A DNA stretch of 8,224 nt from Verrucomicrobiota bacterium (lineage in GTDB: Bacteria; Verrucomicrobiota; Verrucomicrobiia; Chthoniobacterales; UBA10450): positions 1 to 8,224 of the forward strand of contig QHPZ01000061.1 of assembly GCA_003219225.1 (NCBI GenBank). The letters are read 5' to 3'. The position numbers were made by a program, and so were the translations under genes. Below, in pieces: positions 1-5,982 of this stretch; the first letter of the stretch is position 1; every line of letters begins with the position of its first letter. Below the pieces are notes generated by a model. That model was not told the DNA's origin, did no database searches, and saw only the letters and a list, made by a program, of their open reading frames with translations.

Positions 1-456
1 CTCCGCGCGCTGATCGATAGGGAAGCGCCGCAGGTCGTAATCATGGGCAAACAAGCCGTGGACGACGACTCGAACCAGGTCGGACAGATGCTGGCCGGCT
101 TGTTGGGTTGGCCGCAGGCGACGTTCGTTTCGAAGATCGTGTTCCTGGACGACAAGACACATGCCCGCTGTACGCGTGAGACCGACGCCGGACTCGAAGT
201 CGTCGAAATCAAGTTGCCAGCGATTATTACCACCGACCTCCGCCTCAACGAACCGCGCTACGTCTCGCTGCCTGGTTTGATGAAGGCGCGCCGCAAACCG
301 ATCGAGATCCTAACCTGCGATCACCTGAGAGTCACCGTACGGCCTCTTACTACTGTGCTCTCCACAACCCGCCCGCCCAACCGTGCCACTGGCACACGTG
401 TCGAGTCGGTCGAGGAACTAGTCGTGAAACTACGGCAGGAAGCGAAGGTGCTTTAG
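1..456 (+). CDS. etfB: Electron transfer flavoprotein beta subunit (3' part)
   Basis: This is the C-terminal 151 residues of EtfB; the frame is open to the left edge, so the start lies outside the window. EtfB pairs with EtfA to form the soluble ETF heterodimer, which takes electrons from acyl-CoA and related dehydrogenases. Family hallmarks are visible. The nucleotide-binding stretch GKQAVDDDSNQVGQML begins near base 46, followed by LLGWPQATF. The segment DLRLNEPRYVSLPGLMKARR is the conserved partner-docking loop; its Leu at bases 268-270 matches the anchoring leucine known from human ETF-beta. The gene ends one base before the etfA start, and its final codons (gaagcgaagg) may provide the etfA ribosome-binding site. 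An in-frame ATG at 43 is internal (the Met of VVIMGKQ), not the start. Identification is very secure. Confidence 0.96.
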   Translation, partial: LRALIDREAPQVVIMGKQAVDDDSNQVGQMLAGLLGWPQATFVSKIVFLDDKTHARCTRETDAGLEVVEIKLPAIITTDLRLNEPRYVSLPGLMKARRKPIEILTCDHLRVTVRPLTTVLSTTRPPNRATGTRVESVEELVVKLRQEAKVL

Positions 457-457
457 C

Positions 458-1423
458 ATGGCCGAGACCCTTGTCTTAATCGAACAGGACCACGGACAGC
501 TAAAGCATTCTTCGTTGCACGCGATCACGCTGGCGCGACAACTCGGTGGCGAGTACGCGTTACTCGTGCTCGGACACGACCTAGACAAGATCGCCGCGTC
601 TCTCGTTTCCTACGGCGCAAGTGCTGTGATTGTTGCTGATGACCCGGCATTGGCGGAACCATTAGCCGACCGTTATGCAACAGTCGTTGCCGAAGTTGCG
701 CGAAAGCGCGGTGCGATGACTCTCCTCGGTACTTCTTCCACATTCAGCAAAGACATCTTGCCGCGCGCCGCCGCGCTGCTGAATGCGCCGATGGTTACCG
801 ACGTGCTCGCGATTGAAGAAAAGGATGGCGCGATTTCGTACAGGCGCCCCATAAATGCCGGTAGCATGTTGGCGACGGTTAAGGTCGAGGGCGAGCGGCG
901 CGTGCTCACCGCGCGCCCCACCGCCTTCGAGGCGCCGGCTGCCGATGCCGGGACGATCTGCCCGGTCGAGCGGTTCCAGTTGGACGCCGCATCGCTTCCG
1001 AACGGCATGGAATTTATCTCGCGCGAACAACGCCAATCGGACCGGCCCGATCTCACGGAAGCCCGCGTCGTAGTATGTGGTGGCCGACCGTTGAAAGACA
1101 CCCAGACATTCGAAAGCCTGGTCGGCGGATTAGCGGACGCGCTCGGAGGTGCGGTCGGCGCCACGCGCGCGGCGGTCGATGCCGGGATGGTCTCTAACGA
1201 TTATCAAGTCGGACAAACCGGTAAGATCATCGCACCCGAGTTATACATCGGGATTGGAATTTCGGGCGCGATCCAGCATCTGGCCGGCATGCAGGATTCG
1301 CGGATCATCGTCGCAATCAACAGAGACCCCGACGCGCCAATTTTTCAGATAGCCACTTATGGTTTGGTGGGCGATCTCTATCAGCTTGTCCCGCAACTGA
1401 TCGATTCGATTCGCCGAGGTTAA
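458..1423 (+). CDS. etfA: Electron transfer flavoprotein alpha subunit
   Basis: This complete 321-residue EtfA has the normal family length. It is the FAD-carrying partner of EtfB. The N-terminal ETF domain covers about residues 3-185. The C-terminal FAD-binding domain covers about 203-318 and shows the signature run: GGRPLKD (208-214), ATRAAVDAG (235-243), QVGQTGKIIAPELYIGIGIS (250-269), GAIQHLAGM and INRDPDAPIFQIATYGLVGD. These bind the flavin and its phosphates. The start ATG lies one base after the etfB stop, with a purine-rich Shine-Dalgarno-like stretch (gaagcgaagg) about ten bases upstream. The downstream iron-sulfur oxidoreductase is the expected electron acceptor, so the three genes probably form one operon. 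Nothing suggests damage. Confidence 0.97.
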   Translation: MAETLVLIEQDHGQLKHSSLHAITLARQLGGEYALLVLGHDLDKIAASLVSYGASAVIVADDPALAEPLADRYATVVAEVARKRGAMTLLGTSSTFSKDILPRAAALLNAPMVTDVLAIEEKDGAISYRRPINAGSMLATVKVEGERRVLTARPTAFEAPAADAGTICPVERFQLDAASLPNGMEFISREQRQSDRPDLTEARVVVCGGRPLKDTQTFESLVGGLADALGGAVGATRAAVDAGMVSNDYQVGQTGKIIAPELYIGIGISGAIQHLAGMQDSRIIVAINRDPDAPIFQIATYGLVGDLYQLVPQLIDSIRRG

Positions 1424-1456
1424 GCAATGATAGAGGATCGTTGATGAGAGGTGTGT

Positions 1457-1479
1457 GCTTCCGGGAGGCTGGAAGCCTC
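1457..1479. repeat. Overlapping hairpin repeat between etfA and the Fe-S oxidoreductase
   Basis: Two mutually exclusive stems share this segment. GCTTCC (1457-1462) can pair with GGAAGC (1471-1476), and GAGGCT (1465-1470) can pair with AGCCTC (1474-1479) around a GGA loop. The element falls in the 71-nt gap before the likely oxidoreductase start at 1495. It is in frame with a plausible upstream ATG at 1444, so gene callers will translate it. A dispersed REP-like repeat is the simplest explanation. Attenuator-like switching between the two stems is possible but unsupported. Confidence 0.6.
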
Positions 1480-1494
1480 TGCTCCAACCTTGCT

Positions 1495-3522
1495 ATGACC
1501 GATGTAAATAACGCGACACGGGAAGTCTTCGGCAACATCGCGCCGTGGATGCAGATCTTGTTCTTTGTCATGATCGCGGCGAGTCTCGGCGCGCTCCTGT
1601 GGCAAGTCGCAGCCCGCGTATGGCTTTGGCGTAAAGGTCAGCCGGGCGGATTTGAGCGTGACTGGCGTGTGTGGATACAGCGGCTGGCCATTTACGCGGC
1701 GGCGCAGAAACGGGTTCATCGCAAGTCGTTGGGGGCTTTGCTCCACTGGCTGCTCTTCAGCGGCTTCATCGTGCTTGCCATCGGCACCACGCTGTTAGCA
1801 ATCGCCTACGACGGGCCCTATGACTTTCACCACGGCTGGTATTATCTCATCTACGAGCTGACGATGGATGTCTTCGGCGTGGCATTCATTCTCGGTTGCC
1901 TGTTGGCAATGTATCGTCGCGCGTTTCGCCGAAAACCGAGCCTCGGTCACAACCGGAGTGACTGGTGGTTGTTGGGATTGCTTCTCTCGTTAGGGATCAC
2001 CGGTTTTGCCGTAGAAGCGCTGCGCATGCATTACACGCAGGTGCAGCCGCCGATTGCGTACTGGTCAACTGTCGGCTGGTTAATCGATATCACCTTGCTG
2101 CGTGGAATCGACGTGGGCAACGCACAAACAATGCACCTGGCGGCTTGGTGGCTGCATGCGGTTTTGGTCGCGGTGTTCTTGGCCACGATTCCTGTGAATC
2201 GATTTCTCCACGTGCTCACCGGCCCACTTAACATTGCGGCGCGGCCCCAACGGCCCATGGGCGCGCTCATGCCCTTGAAGATGGAAGAGGTCGAGCAAAC
2301 GGGTCGCACGGGAGTCCAGGAACTGGCGGATTTCAATCGTCAACAACTGCTCAGCCTTGATTCCTGCATGGAGTGCGGTCGCTGCGAAGACGCGTGTCCG
2401 GCGACCGCCGCTGGCAAACCGCTTTCACCGAAGGCCGTCGTGATCGATCTGCGAAATTTGATGTCGTTAGGCGGCGGTAACGTGCACGGTACGATCCGTG
2501 ACGAAACCCTTTGGGCCTGCACGATGTGCCAGGCGTGCGTCGAAGAGTGTCCGGTGTTGATCGGGCACGTCGATTTAATCAGCGACATGCGTCGGGATTT
2601 GATCGGCCAAGGCAAACTGTCCGGGCCGCCCGCGAAAGCGCTGCAACAGATCGGTAACCAATCGAACCCCTACGGCCGGCCTAACTCCGAGCGCTTCGCT
2701 TGGGCGGATGGACTCGGCGTGCCGACAGTCGAATCGAACCCCGTCTTTGAATATCTGCTCTGGGTCGGCTGCGCGTCATCGTTCGACCCGCGGGCGCAGA
2801 AGGTCGCGCGTGCGACGGCGCTGTTGCTCAAGGAGGCAGGAGTGAACTTCGCGGTGCTCGGCAAAGAGGAGAGGTGCACCGGTGATCCGGCGCGTCGAAT
2901 CGGGGACGAGTTCCTTTTTCAACAACTTGCGCAGACCAATATCGAGACGCTCGCCCGTCACAAGGCGAAGAAGATCGTGACCCCGTGCCCACATTGTTAC
3001 AACACGCTCAAGAATGAATACCCGCAGTTCGGCGGGCAGTACGAAGTGGCGCATCACTCGGCGCTACTCGCGGAACTGGTCGGGGCGGGACGATTGACCA
3101 ACGCAACCAGTAACGGTGAGCCGATCACCTTGCATGACCCGTGTTACCTGGCTCGCGTCAATGGAGAAATCGATGCGACACGCACGGTCATCGGTGCTGC
3201 CAGGAACACGCAGTTTCGCGAAATGCCGCGCTGCGGAAAAAAAACCTTCTGCTGCGGTGCGGGCGGAGGTCGGATGTGGTTCGAGGAGGCACCGTCGCAG
3301 CGCGTTTCCGTCTTGCGTTCGCAGGAAGCTATCGCGACTGGCGCGCGCACGCTCGCCACGGCCTGCCCGTTCTGTTTGAACATGATGACTGACGGGATGG
3401 CGGGCACCCAGGGAGGGGAAAACGTCAAGGTGCTCGACATCGCGGAGCTGCTGCTCAGCCGTCAAAGCCCGATTCGTCCAGGAGTATGTTCTTTGCCGCC
3501 CGAAGGTGAATCGGGATCTTAG
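1495..3522 (+). CDS. Membrane-bound Fe-S oxidoreductase, ETF:menaquinone oxidoreductase (EMO/HdrD-like) type
   Basis: This 675-residue protein (numbered from ATG 1495) probably passes electrons from EtfAB to menaquinone. The N-terminus has about five membrane segments (near 20-40, 80-104, 120-139, 157-175 and 218-237) resembling the heme-b NarI gamma domain; H84 and H221 could be heme ligands. Two ferredoxin-type [4Fe-4S] motifs follow: CMECGRCEDACP (Cys 291/294/297/301) and CTMCQACVEECP (342/345/348/352). Two CCG cysteine-rich domains come next. The first has ERCTGDPARR (C461) and CPHC (498-501). The second has HDPCYLARVNG (C550), CCGAGGGRMW (586-587) and CPFC (624-627). This order is typical of EMO proteins encoded beside etfBA. 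The start is uncertain: ATG 1444 has a Shine-Dalgarno-like agagga at 1432-1437 but would translate a hairpin repeat, whereas ATG 1495 gives the natural N-terminus (MTDVNNATREVF). It is not the FAD-type ETF-QO (FixC). Confidence 0.9.
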   Translation: MTDVNNATREVFGNIAPWMQILFFVMIAASLGALLWQVAARVWLWRKGQPGGFERDWRVWIQRLAIYAAAQKRVHRKSLGALLHWLLFSGFIVLAIGTTLLAIAYDGPYDFHHGWYYLIYELTMDVFGVAFILGCLLAMYRRAFRRKPSLGHNRSDWWLLGLLLSLGITGFAVEALRMHYTQVQPPIAYWSTVGWLIDITLLRGIDVGNAQTMHLAAWWLHAVLVAVFLATIPVNRFLHVLTGPLNIAARPQRPMGALMPLKMEEVEQTGRTGVQELADFNRQQLLSLDSCMECGRCEDACPATAAGKPLSPKAVVIDLRNLMSLGGGNVHGTIRDETLWACTMCQACVEECPVLIGHVDLISDMRRDLIGQGKLSGPPAKALQQIGNQSNPYGRPNSERFAWADGLGVPTVESNPVFEYLLWVGCASSFDPRAQKVARATALLLKEAGVNFAVLGKEERCTGDPARRIGDEFLFQQLAQTNIETLARHKAKKIVTPCPHCYNTLKNEYPQFGGQYEVAHHSALLAELVGAGRLTNATSNGEPITLHDPCYLARVNGEIDATRTVIGAARNTQFREMPRCGKKTFCCGAGGGRMWFEEAPSQRVSVLRSQEAIATGARTLATACPFCLNMMTDGMAGTQGGENVKVLDIAELLLSRQSPIRPGVCSLPPEGESGS

Positions 3523-3532
3523 CGCAGTTGGT

Positions 3533-3554
3533 ACCGCGGAGTTTTCGTCGCGGT
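3533..3554. terminator. Weak inverted repeat downstream of the ETF/EMO operon
   Basis: ACCGCG (3533-3538) and CGCGGT (3549-3554) form a 6-bp stem with a 10-base loop, starting 11 bases after the oxidoreductase stop codon. There is no T-tract after it on the plus strand, so it does not qualify as a classic intrinsic terminator. Its position suggests mRNA 3'-end formation or protection. The large cruciform at 3589-3645 could do the same job. Confidence 0.3.
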
Positions 3555-3588
3555 GAAGGAAGATCACCCGGCCTATCACCGGTGGTAG

Positions 3589-3645
3589 TTGTAGCCACGC
3601 GCCTGTGGCGCGTCGACGCGACGGCCCACAGGGCCGTGGCTACAA
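3589..3645. repeat. Composite palindromic (REP-like) element forming a three-way junction
   Basis: An outer perfect 11-bp stem, TTGTAGCCACG (3589-3599) with CGTGGCTACAA (3635-3645), can enclose two smaller hairpins. The left one is CGCGCC (3598-3603) with GGCGCG (3607-3612) around TGT. The right one is ACGGCCC (3621-3627) with GGGCCGT (3631-3637) around ACA. The palindrome CGTCGACG (3611-3618) lies between them. The ends of the outer and inner stems overlap by a few bases, so not all pairs form at once. The element begins 3 nt past the mature 3' end of tRNA-Arg and lies downstream of both converging transcripts. It looks like a dispersed repetitive extragenic palindrome and may also act as a bidirectional terminator. 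Confidence 0.75.
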
Positions 3646-3648
3646 AAG

Positions 3649-3722
3649 CGCGCCCGGGGTGACTCGAACACCCGACCCACGGATTAGAAATCCGTTGCTC
3701 TGTCCGGCTGAGCTACGGGCGC
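3649..3722 (-). tRNA. tRNA-Arg, anticodon UCU
   Basis: Read on the minus strand, this folds as a complete 74-nt tRNA. The acceptor stem is GCGCCCG (3722-3716) pairing with CGGGCGC (3656-3650). The D arm is GCTC/GAGC. The anticodon stem is ACGGA/TCCGT around the loop TTTCTAA, which places TCT at positions 34-36. The variable loop has 5 nt, and the T arm is GGGTG-TTCGAGT-CACCC. The discriminator base is G. CCA is not encoded: CTT follows, so the tail would be added by a nucleotidyltransferase. It decodes AGA and AGG. U36 and A37 make it an expected substrate of the t6A pathway, part of which (tsaE, tsaB) is encoded downstream in this window. Confidence 0.97.
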
Positions 3723-3723
3723 A

Positions 3724-3747
3724 GTGCGGCTGAATATGTCGCCGCAC
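3724..3747. repeat. Perfect inverted repeat just upstream of the tRNA gene
   Basis: GTGCGGC (3724-3730) and GCCGCAC (3741-3747) are perfect 7-bp arms around the AT-rich spacer TGAATATGTC. The element starts two bases upstream of the tRNA-Arg 5' end (minus strand). The tRNA promoter -10 box, or the processed leader, would be expected here, and the minus-strand spacer contains CATATT. It could be a leader hairpin or a palindromic operator overlapping a promoter. I cannot identify a convincing matching -35 box. Confidence 0.5.
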
Positions 3748-3772
3748 GAGAGCGTGAAATCCAGTGCAAATC

Positions 3773-3796
3773 GTTGAAGCGTTGAAGCGTTGAAGC
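3773..3796. repeat. Octamer tandem repeat (gttgaagc x3) with decayed inverted copies
   Basis: Three exact head-to-tail copies of gttgaagc occupy 3773-3780, 3781-3788 and 3789-3796. Inverted, partly decayed copies follow (TTCAACGC at 3815-3822 and gttcaacg at 3831-3838), so the region 3773-3838 can fold into a long imperfect hairpin. It sits in the non-coding gap between the possible small minus-strand gene and tRNA-Arg. Confidence 0.8.
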
Positions 3797-3841
3797 GATG
3801 GAGCGCTTTAACTTTTCAACGCTTGTAACGGTTCAACGAAC

Positions 3842-4051
3842 CTAGTCGCGGACGCGATGCTTGAGCTCCCACACCCGCAGCGCGGCGAGGAGAAGCGCCT
3901 TGGTGCGGGTGAGACTCCCGGCCGCGGCCATCGCTCGCGCGGGTTGAGCGGCACCCGTTTTAGCTTTCGCTTTGCTTTTGCGGCGCGTTTTGGAATCGCG
4001 CACCCGGCGCGCGGCCGATTCGCTTACCGGAAGGTGAGCGCTGCTGTTCAT
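3842..4051 (-). CDS. Possible small basic hypothetical protein (69 aa)
   Basis: I do not recognise this family. The frame encodes 69 residues rich in Arg, Lys and Ala, with about 17 Arg/Lys against 4 acidic residues. A basic low-complexity stretch (RRVRDSKTRRKSKAKAKTG, about residues 15-33) is followed by an amphipathic-looking segment, SLTRTKALLLAALRVWELKH (46-65). That layout would suit a nucleic-acid-binding small protein, but this is only inference. No Shine-Dalgarno sequence is visible before the ATG at 4051-4049. The opposite strand also has an open frame of similar size, so the reading frame could be chance in GC-rich DNA. It would be the only protein gene in the gap and would be transcribed towards the tRNA. 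Confidence 0.35.
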   Translation of the reverse strand: MNSSAHLPVSESAARRVRDSKTRRKSKAKAKTGAAQPARAMAAAGSLTRTKALLLAALRVWELKHRVRD

Positions 4052-4199
4052 GGGTTGTTGCTAAATTTGAGCAGCTTCCGAGCCAGCGCTTGAAGGGAAG
4101 AAAATGCTGTGGCGTCCGCTGTCCTCAGCGGATATATCGCGGGTCCGGCAAGGAAAACCGCTTGTCTGCGCGGTGGTTCTCCGGCAGTTTGCAGACACT
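4052..4199. other. Intergenic region upstream of sppA
   Basis: This gap separates the possible minus-strand small gene from sppA and should hold the promoter of the plus-strand gene series. I find no convincing -35/-10 pair. A Shine-Dalgarno-like gaaggga (4092-4098) lies upstream of an ATG at 4104 that is in frame with sppA. That frame reads through the hairpin at 4115-4132, however, and adds 32 residues not expected in SppA. Confidence 0.5.
4115..4132. repeat. Short perfect hairpin upstream of sppA
   Basis: TCCGCTG (4115-4121) pairs perfectly with CAGCGGA (4126-4132) around the 4-base loop TCCT. The palindrome gatatatc (4131-4138) overlaps its right end. The style is like the other gene-boundary hairpins in this window, though the sequence differs, so it may belong to another dispersed repeat family. 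Confidence 0.6.
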
Positions 4200-4709
4200 A
4201 TGGCCGAGCGCAAACCGGGTTGTCTGACCATTTTTCTGTTTGTCGCGCTTTGTGTCAGCGTTTTTGTGAACTTCGTCCTCGCGTTCGCCGCTTTGCAGCG
4301 GCTCGGTGGCGTTTTGCCGCAAGAGGAAGCGTTGCCGCGCTTCCGCGAGATCGTGGTGCAACGCGGTAGTGGCGGCAGTTTCGACAAAATCGCAGTGATC
4401 ATGTTGCGCGGCCTGATCAGTTCATCGATTCCGGGAACCGTCGGCGACTCGATGGTGGAAGATATGCGCGCCGCACTGCAACAGGCGCGCGATGATTCCA
4501 GGGTTAAGGCGATCGTGCTCGAAATCGATTCGCCCGGCGGCGAAGTCACGGCCGCGGATGCCATTTACAACGCCGTCACGAAAGCGCGCGCGCGCAAACC
4601 GGTCGTCGTTTACATGGATTCGCTCGCTGCCTCCGGTGGTTACTACATTGCCTGCGGCGGAAAATTTCTGATGGCAAACGAAACGACCATCACCGGCAGT
4701 CGTGTTTAA
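4200..4709 (+). pseudogene. sppA: Signal peptide peptidase SppA, 5' fragment (frame broken)
   Basis: This is the N-terminal part of an S49-family SppA, the membrane protease that degrades leftover signal peptides. From ATG 4200 it reads MAERKPGCLTIFLFVALCVS, a short basic head followed by one membrane anchor. The peptidase domain follows, with FDKIAVIMLRGLI, the substrate-site segment EIDSPGGEVTAADAIY, and the nucleophile motif MDSLAASGGYYIACGG; the Ser of AASGG corresponds to Ser147 of Bacillus SppA. The frame ends abnormally at a TAA (4707-4709) just after NETTITGS. In intact proteins this point continues into a SIGV/SLGV strand. The upstream ATG 4104 is an alternative start with a better Shine-Dalgarno-like stretch. 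The chain stops before the catalytic lysine, so this piece alone cannot be active. Confidence 0.88.
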
Positions 4710-5139
4710 GAGCGGCAAGTTCAAGGACATGCTCAATGGCGCCCGGCCGATCACGCCGGAGGAACGCGAATTGGTGCAAAGTTTTGTGATGAAGACCTAC
4801 GATAAATTCCTCGGCATCGTCGCGACCGAGCGCAATCTTCCTGCCGATTTGCTGCGCAACACGATAGCCGATGGTCGCATTCTTTCCGGGCGCGACGCGC
4901 TCGAACACAAGCTGGTCGATGGGCTGGGCCAGATCGACGACGCCTTCGGCAAAGCGAAACAACTCGGCAACGCACCCGGCGCGAAAATAGTGCGCTACGG
5001 GCCGCCGTTCAGTCTCAGCCGTTTTTTTCGCGCCTTCGGCCAGGCCGATGCCAAGCTCGAATTGCAGCTGCCGAAGCAGTTGGTTCCGCAGTTGGAAAGC
5101 GGGCGCGCTTATTTCCTGCCGAGCTATTACGCTCCGTAG
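4702..5139 (+). pseudogene. sppA: Signal peptide peptidase SppA, 3' fragment
   Basis: This continues SppA in another frame (+1 relative to the 5' fragment). It begins at FKSGKFKDMLNGARPITPEE; the second Lys of SGKFKD aligns with the catalytic Lys199 of Bacillus SppA. It then runs through ERELVQSFVMKTYDKFLGIV, ADGRILSGRDALEHKLVDGL and GQIDDAFGKAKQLG, all typical of the SppA C-terminal half, to a stop at 5137-5139. Compared with Bacillus SppA, about 22 residues between the TGS turn and this lysine segment are absent (about 65 nt lost). A simple frameshift therefore would not restore the protein. The GTG at 4702 is not a credible natural start. The CPBP gene starts 12 nt downstream. An assembly error is an alternative to true gene decay. 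Confidence 0.87.
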
Positions 5140-5151
5140 CTGCGGGCGCTC

Positions 5152-5982
5152 ATGTTGCTCGACACGCTCCTGATGGCGCTCGGCGGCTCGGAGATTTTCC
5201 CGGCGCTTCTACTGACGTTGTGGTTCATCGGCGGTATCGCCATTTACCTCGCGCTTGTGCGGCAAACGAAGGCGCGGCCGCCAGGCGCCACTGCCGAGGA
5301 GCCAAGGAGGTTCGGCCTGCCCGAGGCGGTGGTGGCCGCGGTGCTGACTTTTTTTCTGTTGTTCGGTCTGTTCGTTACGGTTTCGCACCCTCCGCCCAAG
5401 TTGCGCGACAATGTTGTCGTCCAGAATCTGTTTTTCATTCTCGCCATCGTTTTGGTGATCGCCGCGTTTTTGCGCCTGCGCGGATTTAACCTCAGCGCGG
5501 TGGCCGGTTTTTCGAAGATCAGTTTTCTGCGCGCATTGAGCATTGGCATCGTTCTATTGATCGCGGCATATCCACTGATTGCGATGGCCGATGCGATTAC
5601 GCAGCGGCTCCTCGGGGCGGGGTCGAGCCGGCAAAGCATCGTCGAGCTCTTCAGCGGTTCTTCCACGATCGAGCAGCGTGTCATGATTATTTTTTTTGCC
5701 GTTGCGGTCGCTCCGCCGGCCGAGGAATTTCTCTTCCGTTTTTTTCTCTACGGGGTGCTGCGCCGCTATTTCGGCCGGTTCCTGGGTTTGGTGAGTAATG
5801 CGCTGCTTTTTGCGGCCGTGCATTCGCATCTGCCCTCGTTCGCGCCACTCTTTGTCCTGGGCAGCTGTTTCACTCTCGCCTACGAATGGAGCGGTTCAAT
5901 TCTTGTCTCCATGACGATGCACGCGCTGTTCAACTCCGTGTCGCTCATCGCGCTGGCGTTTCCCGATCTGTTTTCGCAATGA
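5152..5982 (+). CDS. CPBP-family intramembrane metalloprotease (CAAX/Abi type)
   Basis: This 276-residue polytopic membrane protein belongs to the CPBP (Rce1-like) family of intramembrane glutamate/metal proteases. The three family motifs are present: EEFLFR (E191, E192, R196; EExxxR), FAAVH (F220 to H224; FxxxH) and HALFN (H257, N261; HxxxN). Hydrophobic segments lie near residues 14-36, 58-78, 91-107, 127-147, 177-190, 210-225, 229-244 and 248-270. The substrate is unknown. Family members act in CAAX processing, peptide maturation or bacteriocin self-immunity, and chromosomal copies like this one are usually uncharacterised. The gene starts 12 nt after the sppA remnant, and its TGA overlaps the thiL ATG (ATGA), so translation is probably coupled. 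No bacteriocin gene is nearby. Confidence 0.92.
   Translation: MLLDTLLMALGGSEIFPALLLTLWFIGGIAIYLALVRQTKARPPGATAEEPRRFGLPEAVVAAVLTFFLLFGLFVTVSHPPPKLRDNVVVQNLFFILAIVLVIAAFLRLRGFNLSAVAGFSKISFLRALSIGIVLLIAAYPLIAMADAITQRLLGAGSSRQSIVELFSGSSTIEQRVMIIFFAVAVAPPAEEFLFRFFLYGVLRRYFGRFLGLVSNALLFAAVHSHLPSFAPLFVLGSCFTLAYEWSGSILVSMTMHALFNSVSLIALAFPDLFSQ

Noticed and set aside
673..1164. A 163-codon minus-strand open frame opposite etfA
   Set aside because: It is antisense to a clear EtfA, has no recognisable motifs and shadow-like composition.
3064..3579. A 171-codon minus-strand open frame opposite the Fe-S oxidoreductase 3' end
   Set aside because: It covers the conserved second CCG domain in antisense and shows no family resemblance.
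3857..4093. Plus-strand 78-codon frame opposite the possible small basic protein
   Set aside because: Low-complexity Arg/Gly/Phe composition and no start signal; the minus-strand frame is the more protein-like of the two.
4698..4710. Programmed frameshift in sppA
   Set aside because: A +1 shift would join the frames, but about 22 conserved residues would still be missing, and no slippery sequence or stimulator structure is evident.
4930..4937. Further copy of agatcgac in the sppA remnant, and another in alr near 7886
   Set aside because: They share only the 8-base core and encode conserved Q-I-D and E-I-D residues, so coding constraint explains them.
5406..5419. Palindrome cgacaa-tg-ttgtcg inside the CPBP gene
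   Set aside because: It encodes an ordinary D-N-V-V stretch and is isolated; chance is the simplest explanation.
5152..5982. CPBP protease as part of a bacteriocin immunity or defence locus
   Set aside because: All neighbours are housekeeping genes and no small toxin or peptide gene is present.
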